Shown: positions 1 through 7,922 of the stretch, piece after piece | Layout of the letters: each line of letters opens with the position of its first letter | Numbering within the stretch: position 1 is the first letter of the stretch | Assembly (NCBI GenBank): GCA_945861125.1 | Contig: CAMASZ010000028.1 | Span: forward strand, 1-10,299 | Length of the DNA: 10,299 bases | Reading direction: 5' to 3' | Origin: Rickettsia typhi | GTDB taxonomy: Bacteria; Pseudomonadota; Alphaproteobacteria; Rickettsiales; UBA1997 | The notes under the pieces: generated by a model | Database searches by the model: none | What the model was told of the DNA's origin: nothing | What the model saw: the letters and a program-made list of their open reading frames with translations, nothing else | Translations under genes and position numbers: made by a program

Positions 1-10
1 TTATAATAAA

Positions 11-1291
11 ATGAAAAAAATTAAAGTAGCAATAGCTGGATTAGGAACTGTTGGTAAAGGGGTTTATGATATTCTAAAAAAAGATAAAAAGATATTATCA
101 GAAAGATCGGGTTATGAATTTGAGGTTACCGCAGTTTCTGCTCGAAGTAAAAAAGATTTTATTGATCCAAAAATAAAATTTTATGAAAATCCTCTTGATA
201 TGGTTAATGATGCAGATGTTGATATTATCGTTGAGTTAATGGGTGGATATGAGGTTGCCAGAAAATTGTTAGAAAACACATTAAAAAATAATAAAAAATT
301 TGTAACGGCGAATAAAGCTCTTCTTGCTGAGTATGGTTTTGAGATAGCTAAAATTGTTGAAAAATATAATGGAGTCATTGGTTATGAAGCTTCAACCGCA
401 GGAGCTAATCCAATAATTAAATCTTTTAAAGAAGGTTTTGTCGCTAATGAAATTAATGAAATCTACGCTATTTTAAACGGAACATGTAATTTCATTTTAA
501 CAAAAATGAAAAATGAAAACCAAAGCTATGAGCAAGCTTTGAATGATGCCAAAAAAATGGGTTATGCTGAAGCTGATCCCACCTTTGATGTTGAGGGAAT
601 TGATACCGCTCATAAAATTGTTATTCTTTCTGCTATTGCCAATTCTTCAAAGCCAGATTACAAAAACACTTATATTCAGGGTATTTCTGATATTGGTATA
701 AATGATATAAATTTAGCAAGTCAACTAGGTTACAAAATAAAACTTTTAGCAATTTATAAAAATTTTGATAGTAAAAAAATTCAACAATCTGTTTATCCGG
801 CTTTAATAAAATCATCTGAAAAAATTGCTCAAATTGATGGCTCTTATAATGCAATATTATCTAAGGGCTCAAATTTTGAATGGAATATGATGATTGGAAG
901 GGGTGCTGGTGGTTTAACGACTGGCTCTGCTGTAGTTGCTGATATAGTTGATGTGGCTAAAGAAAGAAATAATACTTTTTTGTTTAATATTGAATCATCT
1001 AATTTTAAAGATATAAGAATAATTAATATAAATGAAAGAGTTGGTAAGTACTTTATAATTATTAATTTTGCAAAAAGTCTTGTTAAAAATTCTTCAGAAA
1101 TATTTGAATTTTTTCCAAAAACCTTAAGAATTACTCAAGCAACATTTAATGATAGTGACCAAAATAATATTCAATGTGCAATAATTACTGAAAATTATGA
1201 AGAATCAAAAATTCTTGGTATAATTCAAGAAATTAATTCCAACTTTGCCTCAAGTTCTAAATTTATTAGAATTGAAGAAATAAATTTTTAA
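11..1291 (+). CDS. hom: Homoserine dehydrogenase
   Basis: Predicted to reduce aspartate-4-semialdehyde to homoserine with NAD(P)H, the branch step toward threonine and methionine, in the cytosol. The 426-residue protein has the usual family length. It begins with a Rossmann motif GLGTVGKGV (residues 10-18). NGTCNFIL (156-163) and GYAEADP (184-190) are typical of the catalytic domain. E187, D198 and K202 match the substrate-binding and catalytic Glu, Asp and Lys known in the family. GRGAGGLTTGSAVVAD (296-311) is the conserved dinucleotide-domain closing segment. The C-terminal part from about residue 345 is where an ACT regulatory domain normally lies, but the usual Pro-Gly-Val ligand-loop motif is not visible. 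The start ATG has no Shine-Dalgarno sequence and lies 10 bases from the window edge, so its promoter cannot be seen. It is followed after 3 nt by glyS. The function is clear; feedback regulation is uncertain. Confidence 0.97.
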   Translation: MKKIKVAIAGLGTVGKGVYDILKKDKKILSERSGYEFEVTAVSARSKKDFIDPKIKFYENPLDMVNDADVDIIVELMGGYEVARKLLENTLKNNKKFVTANKALLAEYGFEIAKIVEKYNGVIGYEASTAGANPIIKSFKEGFVANEINEIYAILNGTCNFILTKMKNENQSYEQALNDAKKMGYAEADPTFDVEGIDTAHKIVILSAIANSSKPDYKNTYIQGISDIGINDINLASQLGYKIKLLAIYKNFDSKKIQQSVYPALIKSSEKIAQIDGSYNAILSKGSNFEWNMMIGRGAGGLTTGSAVVADIVDVAKERNNTFLFNIESSNFKDIRIININERVGKYFIIINFAKSLVKNSSEIFEFFPKTLRITQATFNDSDQNNIQCAIITENYEESKILGIIQEINSNFASSSKFIRIEEINF

Positions 1292-1294
1292 ATC

Positions 1295-3445
1295 ATGTCA
1301 GATTTTATTTTAGAATTATACAGTGAAGAAATTCCTGCCAAAATGCAAAAAATTGCAACAGAAAATTTCTTGAAAATTGCTCACGAAATATTGCTGAAAA
1401 ATCATTTAAAAATCGATAAATCTCAGATTTCTTCTTATATTACGCCAAATAGATTAATTTTAAAATTAAGCAATATTTCAGAATTTCAAATAGTTCTTGC
1501 AACAAAAAAGCAGGGTCCAAAAATTGATGCTGATATCTCTGCTATCAAAGGTTTTATGAAGTCAATAAATATTGATTCAATTGATCAACTAAAAAAAATA
1601 AACAGTTATTATATTTTTGAAAAATCACAACAAGAAATAAATTCCATTAAAATTATTCAAGAATCATTAAATTTAATCATTAATAAAATGGTTAATTATT
1701 GGCCAAAGCTAATGAAATGGGATGTTGAAAATTATTCAATACAACCAAAATGGATTAGGCCAATAAGAAATTTATTAGCAATATTTGATAATAAAATTGT
1801 TGAGTTTGAATTTGCCGGATTAAAATCTTCTAATATAACTCTCGATAGATATGGTAATGATATCTTAATTAATAATGCTTTAGATTATGAAGATATAATG
1901 CTTAAGAATTTTGTTATTATAAATCATAATCAAAGAAAAGAAAAAATTATTAACGAAATAAATGCAATTAAAAATAAATATAATTTAGAATTATATTCAG
2001 AGGTTAATAAATCTAGTTTAATTGATGAAGTAGTCGGATTATCTGACTATCCAATTGTTTTAATGGGTAATATTGAAAGAAAATTTTTAAATCTTCCCGA
2101 AGAGGCTCTTATACTTACTTTAGAAAATAATCAAAAATATTTTTGCTGTAAAAATCAAGACAATACAATATCCAGTAAATTTATTTTTGTTATTAATTCT
2201 CTAGTTAATGATAAAAATATACCACGAGTTATTGACGATAATGAAAAAGTTGTTAGAGCTAGATTATCTGATCTAGAATTTTTTATTAATGAAGATCTTA
2301 AAAAACCTCTTGAATCCTATCTAATTAAGCTTCAAAAAATTATTTTTCATCAAGAATTAGGAACTGTTTTTGACAAGTGTCAAAGAATGAAAAATTTATC
2401 AAAATTTGTATCAATATTTGTGCCTCATTCTGATTTATCTTTAATTGAAAGAGTAGTTGAATTATCAAAAGCAGATTTGGTAACAAAAGCAGTTGCAGAA
2501 ATTCCAGAATTACAAGGAAAAATAGGTAGCTATTATGCAACTAAACAAAAAGAAAACGATAAAGTTGCAATTGCAATATATGAACAATATATGCCTATCG
2601 GTGCCAATCAAGAATTGCCAAAAACATCTCTTGGTATGACAATTGCAATTACTGATAAAATTGATTCTATTGTTGGATTTTTTTTAATAAATGAAAAACC
2701 AACCAGCTCAAAAGATCCTTACGCATTAAGAAGAGCTGTAATTGGAATTATCAAAATTATATTCAATTATAATATCGCAATACCAATTAAAATTTTAATT
2801 GAAAAATCATTAAGTAATTATCCAAATAAAATACTTAAAAAGTTTTTACAAAATGATAAAAATAATTTTTATATTAATAAAAAACTATTAGTTGAAGAAA
2901 TATTAAAATTTTTTATTGAAAGATTAAAAATTTATCTAAAAGAACAAGAAAATATTAATAGCGAGATAGTAAATGTTATAATTGATAATTACTTATCAAA
3001 CACTGATTTGAATAAAGCAGTAGACATATTATATCTAGCAAAAAAAATAAAATTTTTAAATGAATTTTTAATTAATCCTAAAAATAAAAAAATAATAGAA
3101 CTTTATAAAAGATCAGCAAATATTTTATTTATAGAAGAAAAAAAAGATCAAAAAAAATATATCGGAAAACCTTCAATTTTTAGCTTAAAAGAAAAGCATG
3201 AAAAAATTTTATATAGAAGAATAAAAAAGATTTCTTCTTCATTCCGTAAACTGGTTTTGAAGGGAGAATTTGAATCTGCTCTAAAAATGCTTGATATAAT
3301 TGAGATTCCATTAGCAAACTTTTTTGATAATGTAATTGTTAATGATCAAGATGGCAATATCAGGGAAAATAGGTTATTAATTTTATCAATGATAAGAAAT
3401 ATTTTTGAAGATATTGGAGATTTATCAAAAATTGAATTAAATTAA
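1295..3445 (+). CDS. glyS: Glycyl-tRNA synthetase beta subunit
   Basis: Beta subunit of the bacterial alpha2beta2 glycyl-tRNA synthetase. The family's beta chain supplies tRNA recognition while the alpha chain (GlyQ) makes glycyl-adenylate. The 716-residue protein is complete and slightly longer than many homologues. It starts with the family signature FILELYSEEIPAKM (residues 4-17). Further GlyS blocks are RPIRNLLAIF (about 155-164), LENNQKYF (about 277-284), RARLSDLEFF and HQELGT (to about 357), PELQGKIGSYYATK (about 402-415) and KDPYALRRAVIG (about 472-483). The C-terminal anticodon-binding DALR-like region includes KRSANIL near 604-610. No glyQ lies in the window, although glyQ and glyS are often adjacent in alphaproteobacteria; the partner must be elsewhere, perhaps upstream of hom. 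It sits 3 nt after hom and 2 nt before proC, which suggests co-transcription. No Shine-Dalgarno sequence is seen. Confidence 0.97.
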   Translation: MSDFILELYSEEIPAKMQKIATENFLKIAHEILLKNHLKIDKSQISSYITPNRLILKLSNISEFQIVLATKKQGPKIDADISAIKGFMKSINIDSIDQLKKINSYYIFEKSQQEINSIKIIQESLNLIINKMVNYWPKLMKWDVENYSIQPKWIRPIRNLLAIFDNKIVEFEFAGLKSSNITLDRYGNDILINNALDYEDIMLKNFVIINHNQRKEKIINEINAIKNKYNLELYSEVNKSSLIDEVVGLSDYPIVLMGNIERKFLNLPEEALILTLENNQKYFCCKNQDNTISSKFIFVINSLVNDKNIPRVIDDNEKVVRARLSDLEFFINEDLKKPLESYLIKLQKIIFHQELGTVFDKCQRMKNLSKFVSIFVPHSDLSLIERVVELSKADLVTKAVAEIPELQGKIGSYYATKQKENDKVAIAIYEQYMPIGANQELPKTSLGMTIAITDKIDSIVGFFLINEKPTSSKDPYALRRAVIGIIKIIFNYNIAIPIKILIEKSLSNYPNKILKKFLQNDKNNFYINKKLLVEEILKFFIERLKIYLKEQENINSEIVNVIIDNYLSNTDLNKAVDILYLAKKIKFLNEFLINPKNKKIIELYKRSANILFIEEKKDQKKYIGKPSIFSLKEKHEKILYRRIKKISSSFRKLVLKGEFESALKMLDIIEIPLANFFDNVIVNDQDGNIRENRLLILSMIRNIFEDIGDLSKIELN

Positions 3446-3447
3446 TT

Positions 3448-4245
3448 ATGGATCAAAATATTTTATTTATTGGCTGCGGTAAGCTTGGATCAATAATTTT
3501 AAATAAGTTAATCGAAAATAAAATATTTACTCATAAACAAATTAAAGTTTTAAAAAAAACTAATAATAATAAAATTCCTGAAATTGATTATTTAGACAAA
3601 TCTGTTTTATTAAAAAATAAATATAGCTTTGATCTAGTTTTTGTATGCATAAAACCTCAAAATGCAGAAAAGATTCTTAATAAAATTCCCAAAAGTAATT
3701 TTAATAACAATACCATCTTTATTTCTTTTTTAGCTGGAAAAAAAATTAAGTTTTTTGAAAAAATCTTTGGTGAAAATTCAAAAATTATCAGGATTATGCC
3801 AAATGTAGCTATCAAAGTAAATGAAGGGATATTGCCATATTTTTTCAATAAAAATATTACCAAAAAAGATGAAAAGGAGCTATTTAAAATATTTAATAAT
3901 CTTGGCCTTTATTTTAAGCTTGAAAATGAAAATTCTTTTAATGCAATTACAGCTTTATTTGGCTCTGGTCCAGCTTATATATTTTTATTACAAAAAATTT
4001 TATATGAGCTGTCAATTTCGTATAAAATAAAAAAAGATATTGCACTACAATTAGTAAAAAAATTATTCCTTGGCTCATCTATTGTTGCCAATACTTCAGA
4101 ATCGTTTGATATTTTGATTAAAAAAGTTATGAGTAAAAATGGTACCACAGAACAGGCTGTTAATGTTTTAAATAAAAAAAACATAACTAAAAAGTTGTTC
4201 GAAAAAGCAATTAAAAAAGCCTATGAAAAATCTAGATCAATATAG
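3448..4245 (+). CDS. proC: Pyrroline-5-carboxylate reductase
   Basis: Predicted to catalyse the last step of proline synthesis, NAD(P)H-dependent reduction of 1-pyrroline-5-carboxylate to proline. The 265-residue protein has normal length. The N-terminal Rossmann motif is IGCGKLGS (8-15), followed by the cofactor-domain block VFVCIKPQN (64-72) and FLAGKKI (94-100). RIMPNVAIKVNEG (115-127) is the characteristic RxMPN block. The dimerisation and catalytic domain carries TALFGSGPAY (168-177), and NGTTEQAVNVL (231-241) corresponds to the conserved GGTT segment that binds substrate. All diagnostic blocks are present, so the enzyme is probably active. proA and proB are not in the window. The gene begins 2 nt after glyS, and its last 23 nt overlap the start of the following membrane glycosyltransferase gene in another frame, which suggests translational coupling. 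Confidence 0.96.
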   Translation: MDQNILFIGCGKLGSIILNKLIENKIFTHKQIKVLKKTNNNKIPEIDYLDKSVLLKNKYSFDLVFVCIKPQNAEKILNKIPKSNFNNNTIFISFLAGKKIKFFEKIFGENSKIIRIMPNVAIKVNEGILPYFFNKNITKKDEKELFKIFNNLGLYFKLENENSFNAITALFGSGPAYIFLLQKILYELSISYKIKKDIALQLVKKLFLGSSIVANTSESFDILIKKVMSKNGTTEQAVNVLNKKNITKKLFEKAIKKAYEKSRSI

Positions 4246-5521
4246 ATTAATTTTTTTTGTTAATTACTTCAATAAAAACAAATTATATTTCTTATTCTAT
4301 ACACTCATTTTGATTAAATATTTAAAATACTTAACCACGCTTAATAAAATTCATAGTGATCAAATATTATATCTAAAATATGCATCGAATATTATAAATC
4401 ATAATTTAATACCCTATAAAGACTTTTTTTTTGAATACCCGCCTTTAACTTTATTTCCAATTCTTATCAGTAACTTTTTTAATTTTATTTGTAATGATTT
4501 TAATAAAGAAAATTACTATTTAGGAAATATATTACTTTGTATAGTAATAGATATTTTATGTCTATACTCCACTTGTTATTATTGTGAAAAAAAATTAAAG
4601 ATGAAAGATGATGATATTTTGCTAGTTAAAATTTTTTATACCTTTTTCACTTTTATATTAATAGGAATACTATTTAGTAGATTGGATATATTTGTTTCCT
4701 TGATAATTATTTTATTATTCATTTTTTATGATCAAAAACGAAAAATTTCTAAAAAATTTTATTTTACAATTATTCTAGGATTTTTTTACAAATTTGTGCC
4801 ATTAGTTATTTTTCCAATAGCGGTTATTCTAAAAAAATCATTTCTGAAAAATAATTTTCTAAAATATTTTATTTCAGTTTTGTTAAGTGGAATTGGAATT
4901 GTTGTATCAATTTTTTTGATAAACTTTATTTTAGAATATTTTTTTTCTGTTAATCCTACGTTTGAAGTATCTAAAATTCATAAATCTAGATCAATTCAAA
5001 TAGAATCAATATTTGCTTCAATTATTATTTTTTTATCAATAATTTATAAGAAAAGATATGAAATAATTGAAAACAATTTTGGTGTAAGTATAAGTTCCAA
5101 TGAAAATATTATTATTTTAGCAAATTATCTTAATTTAATTTTAATTGTTATTTTTCTTGCAACAATATTTTTTAAAATATTTTTTTCAAAAAATAAAAAT
5201 TCATTAAATTCTAATGATTTATTTCTTGAAGGAAGTTTTATTATATTAATTATCTTTATAGCATTTCAAAAAATATTTTCTCCTCAATATTTAATTTGGT
5301 TAATTCCTCATCTTTCAATAATGGCTGTTAGAAAAAGATCTATAAGTTTTTTTGCTTTTTATGCTACAATATTTTTCATTACTCAATTCATTTATCCTCA
5401 TGCTTACTTATTATTGATTGTTGAAAAAATTTTATTAGTTAATTTATTTTTAATCACTAGAAATATTTTATTCTCAGCATCTGCAATTTATCTAGCCTAT
5501 AAATTTTTTAAAAAAATATAG
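4223..5521 (+). CDS. GT87-like polytopic membrane glycosyltransferase
   Basis: A 432-residue, very hydrophobic protein with about ten candidate transmembrane segments. It resembles glycosyltransferase family 87 (DUF2029, GT-C fold), whose known members move mannose from polyprenyl-phosphate-mannose to lipid or glycan acceptors outside the membrane. Supporting motifs, in the order expected for the family, are an Asp in the first periplasmic loop (HSDQ, D46), YKDFFFEYPPL (65-75), SRLDIF (152-157), YKFVPLVIFP (189-198), SRSIQIES (255-262) and FSPQYLIWLIPH (352-363). Donor and acceptor cannot be read from sequence; lipid A, O-chain or protein are all possible. The ATG lies inside proC (23-nt overlap), and no later in-frame ATG precedes the essential D46. 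The stop TAG shares its G with the GTG start of the porin. It is very A+T-rich, in line with a membrane protein in this genome. Family assignment is by motif recognition and is moderately confident. Confidence 0.75.
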   Translation: MKNLDQYRLIFFVNYFNKNKLYFLFYTLILIKYLKYLTTLNKIHSDQILYLKYASNIINHNLIPYKDFFFEYPPLTLFPILISNFFNFICNDFNKENYYLGNILLCIVIDILCLYSTCYYCEKKLKMKDDDILLVKIFYTFFTFILIGILFSRLDIFVSLIIILLFIFYDQKRKISKKFYFTIILGFFYKFVPLVIFPIAVILKKSFLKNNFLKYFISVLLSGIGIVVSIFLINFILEYFFSVNPTFEVSKIHKSRSIQIESIFASIIIFLSIIYKKRYEIIENNFGVSISSNENIIILANYLNLILIVIFLATIFFKIFFSKNKNSLNSNDLFLEGSFIILIIFIAFQKIFSPQYLIWLIPHLSIMAVRKRSISFFAFYATIFFITQFIYPHAYLLLIVEKILLVNLFLITRNILFSASAIYLAYKFFKKI

Positions 5522-6903
5522 TGAAAAATTTTTATAAAACTTTTTATCAATTTAACATATTACAAATCTACAAAAGACTTTTGCAAATTTCCTTTTCTAA
5601 AAAATTAATCCTTAAAATTTTTGTTAGTCCAAGTCAAATTTGTTACATATTTTTTTTATTATTATCTCTTCCAGCTAAATCTGATATAGATGCCATCAAA
5701 AATAGTTTTTCTTTAAGTGGAATAACCAATTTTTCTTATGCATATCGAGAAGATAATAAAAAAAATTATTCTTTTGGTAACGATTCTCAGTTATTTATAA
5801 AAAAAGACACTAATTTTAAAGAGAGTAAGTTTGGAGCTACTGTAAAGTTAGAGACAAACTTTAATAGCGATAATCGTAATGAAATTCCTTTGATCGACCA
5901 AGCTTATCTAAATTTTGATAATAAGATGGGAAAATTTGAAATTGGTAATATAATTGCCGTAAATCAGAAAATGAAATATGATCCATCTAGAATAGCTAGA
6001 GGTGCTGGTGGTATTAATGGTAAATATTTGGAGCATATAAATATTTCATATTTTTTTAATAAAAAAATTGAAAATAATAATTTCATGATATCTGATTTTA
6101 TTTTTCTTGCTCAATCTCCAATTGGTCATGGTGGATATGCCAGAGGTGTTTATCGTTATGAAAATAATAATTATTATAATTTAAAAAAAATTGATAATAG
6201 CCATAATTATCGTTCTATAAAAGATAATAGTTTTGATGGTTTAGAAGATGCTTTAAAATTAAATTATTATACACCAAGAATAAGCGGAATTCAGGCGGGA
6301 TTAAGCTATACACCAAAAACTTCAAATAATGGGATTCAAAAAAATATTTCTAAATATTTTAATACCAATCATTATAAAAATGTATTTAGTTATGGAATAA
6401 ATTTTCTCAGTAATATCAATAATGTAGGTATTGCTTTAGCATTAACTGGTGAAAATGGGAAGTATGATAAATCAAATTTTTTATTATCGCAAAGAAGATA
6501 TAATCTATCTTCATATGATTTATCTGCAACCTTAAGTTATTTTGGATTTAAATTTTCTTTGTCAAATGGATTATGGAAAAAATCAGGATTAATAAAAAGT
6601 GATTTTTATTCTTGTAATAATAAATGTAAAAATTATTCTAATTCAAACTATAAAAGTGCTGGTTTAATATATCAATTTGGACCATTGTCGCTTAGTTTAA
6701 CTGCTATTAGAACAAATTTTTTAAATAATATTTATAAAGCTTATTCTTCAGGATTTGATTACAAATTTAATAAGCATTTAACATCTTATTTCGAATATAC
6801 AAAATTTAACTTTGATTCACCAATTAATTATAAAAATGATAATACCGCAATTATCAATAATGGTGGTAATATATTTCTTAGCGGTATTTCTTATTCTTTT
6901 TAA
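5521..6903 (+). CDS. Outer-membrane porin, alphaproteobacterial type
   Basis: A 460-residue predicted beta-barrel porin. The hydrophobic core CYIFFLLLSLPAKS (41-54) ends in a plausible signal peptidase I site around residue 54. The mature part begins with FSLSGITNFSYAYR, a typical first barrel strand. Family-like blocks are DQAYLNFDNKMGKFEIGN (about 125-142), SRIARGAGGINGKY (about 156-169, matching the 'TGGidG' constriction-loop segment of alphaproteobacterial porins) and LNYYTPRISGIQAGLSYTP (about 247-265). The protein ends in GISYSF with a C-terminal Phe, the usual BAM recognition signal. Many alternating polar/aromatic strands and Asn-rich loops fit a barrel. No ATG is available: the start is either GTG 5521, overlapping the previous stop as TAGTG and giving an unusually long 40-residue basic n-region, or TTG 5581, giving a more ordinary signal peptide. 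It lies 6 nt before virB11. Confidence 0.85.
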   Translation: MKNFYKTFYQFNILQIYKRLLQISFSKKLILKIFVSPSQICYIFFLLLSLPAKSDIDAIKNSFSLSGITNFSYAYREDNKKNYSFGNDSQLFIKKDTNFKESKFGATVKLETNFNSDNRNEIPLIDQAYLNFDNKMGKFEIGNIIAVNQKMKYDPSRIARGAGGINGKYLEHINISYFFNKKIENNNFMISDFIFLAQSPIGHGGYARGVYRYENNNYYNLKKIDNSHNYRSIKDNSFDGLEDALKLNYYTPRISGIQAGLSYTPKTSNNGIQKNISKYFNTNHYKNVFSYGINFLSNINNVGIALALTGENGKYDKSNFLLSQRRYNLSSYDLSATLSYFGFKFSLSNGLWKKSGLIKSDFYSCNNKCKNYSNSNYKSAGLIYQFGPLSLSLTAIRTNFLNNIYKAYSSGFDYKFNKHLTSYFEYTKFNFDSPINYKNDNTAIINNGGNIFLSGISYSF

Positions 6904-6909
6904 AAATAT

Positions 6910-7905
6910 ATGAGCATAGCAGCATTAGATTCATATCTTCTGCCATTAAAAGAAATTCTTGATCGAGATGGGGTAAATGAAGTTTCGATTAATCGTCCTT
7001 ATGAAGTGTGGGTTGAAATGAAAGGTGATATGATAAGAGAAGAGCTTCCTACCTACGACATGGAGCATTTAAAATCGTTAGGAAGACTTGTAGCTCAAGC
7101 AACTGAACAGAGATTAAGCGAAGAAGAGCCTTTATTGTCAGCTACTTTACCAAACGGTTTTCGTATCCAAATAGTTTTTCCACCGGCGTGTGAGCAAGGT
7201 TCGGTTGTTATGTCTATTCGTAAACCTTCAAGTTTGAAATGGACTCTAGAAGATTATGATAAAATGGGAATGTTTGATTCTACTTCGGTAGGTGAAGTTG
7301 AGGATAAAAATGATTTAATTCTTACTAAATTATTGCAACTTAATAGAATAAAAGAGTTTCTTCAGCGTTCAGTTCTTTATAAAAAAAATGTTATAATTTC
7401 TGGTGGTACATCGACTGGTAAAACAACATTTACTAATGCTGTAATTCGTGCAATTCCCCATGATGAAAGATTAATTACTGTTGAAGATGCTCGAGAAATA
7501 GATTTATCTTCAACTCCAAATAGAGTTCATCTAATTGCTTCAAAAGGTGCGCAGGGAAGGGCTAAAGTAAACACTCAAGATTTAATTGAAGCATGTTTGC
7601 GTTTACGACCAGAAAGAATTATAGTGGGTGAATTAAGGGGTTCTGAAGCATTTAGTTTTTTGCGTGCAATCAACACAGGTCATCCTGGCTCAATATCAAC
7701 GCTACACGCTGATACTCCAAAAATGGCTATTGAACAATTAAAAATGATGGTAATGCAAGCTGGTCTTGGAATGTCTCCGTCTGAAATAACTTCTTACATC
7801 AAAAATGTTGTTGATGTAATAATTCAATTAAAAAGAGGTGGTAAAGGAAGAAGATATATTTCAGAAATATATTTTCGCCCTCTTCATAATAAGCCAGAGT
7901 CATAA
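6910..7905 (+). CDS. virB11: VirB11-type ATPase of a type IV secretion system
   Basis: Hexameric cytoplasmic ATPase that powers pilus or channel assembly and substrate transfer in type IV secretion. The 331-residue protein is complete and has the Rickettsiales form. The N-terminal domain (about 1-135) includes GVNEVSINRP (21-30), SATLPNGFRIQIVFPP (77-92) and SIRKPSS (102-108). The C-terminal RecA-like domain has Walker A GGTSTGKTT (165-173), an Asp box ITVEDAREIDL (189-199), a Walker B-like RIIVGELRG (236-244) and a His box GHPGSISTLHAD (257-268). Every catalytic element looks intact. In known Rickettsiales rvh loci virB11 is usually next to virB8-virB10 and virD4. Here no other secretion gene is in the window, and it lies between a porin (6 nt) and lpxD (17 nt). 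G+C is somewhat higher than in the neighbouring membrane-protein genes, as expected for a conserved soluble protein. No Shine-Dalgarno sequence is visible. Confidence 0.96.
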   Translation: MSIAALDSYLLPLKEILDRDGVNEVSINRPYEVWVEMKGDMIREELPTYDMEHLKSLGRLVAQATEQRLSEEEPLLSATLPNGFRIQIVFPPACEQGSVVMSIRKPSSLKWTLEDYDKMGMFDSTSVGEVEDKNDLILTKLLQLNRIKEFLQRSVLYKKNVIISGGTSTGKTTFTNAVIRAIPHDERLITVEDAREIDLSSTPNRVHLIASKGAQGRAKVNTQDLIEACLRLRPERIIVGELRGSEAFSFLRAINTGHPGSISTLHADTPKMAIEQLKMMVMQAGLGMSPSEITSYIKNVVDVIIQLKRGGKGRRYISEIYFRPLHNKPES

Positions 7906-7922
7906 AAATAACCGATCTAAAA

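Noticed and set aside
3821..4030. Open frame within proC on the same strand, and several others on the opposite strand of hom, glyS, proC and trxA
   Set aside because: They lie wholly or almost wholly inside well-recognised genes, show no family motifs and have composition expected of out-of-frame translation.
4229..4996. A 14-base identical string occurring at the end of proC and again within the glycosyltransferase gene, both encoding KSRSI
   Set aside because: Only two copies, short, both in coding sequence; probably coincidence in low-complexity DNA rather than a repeat element.
6910..7905. Higher G+C of virB11 as a sign of recent horizontal transfer
   Set aside because: Conserved parts of hom reach similar G+C. 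The contrast is mostly with A/T-rich membrane and porin genes and is explained by protein conservation.
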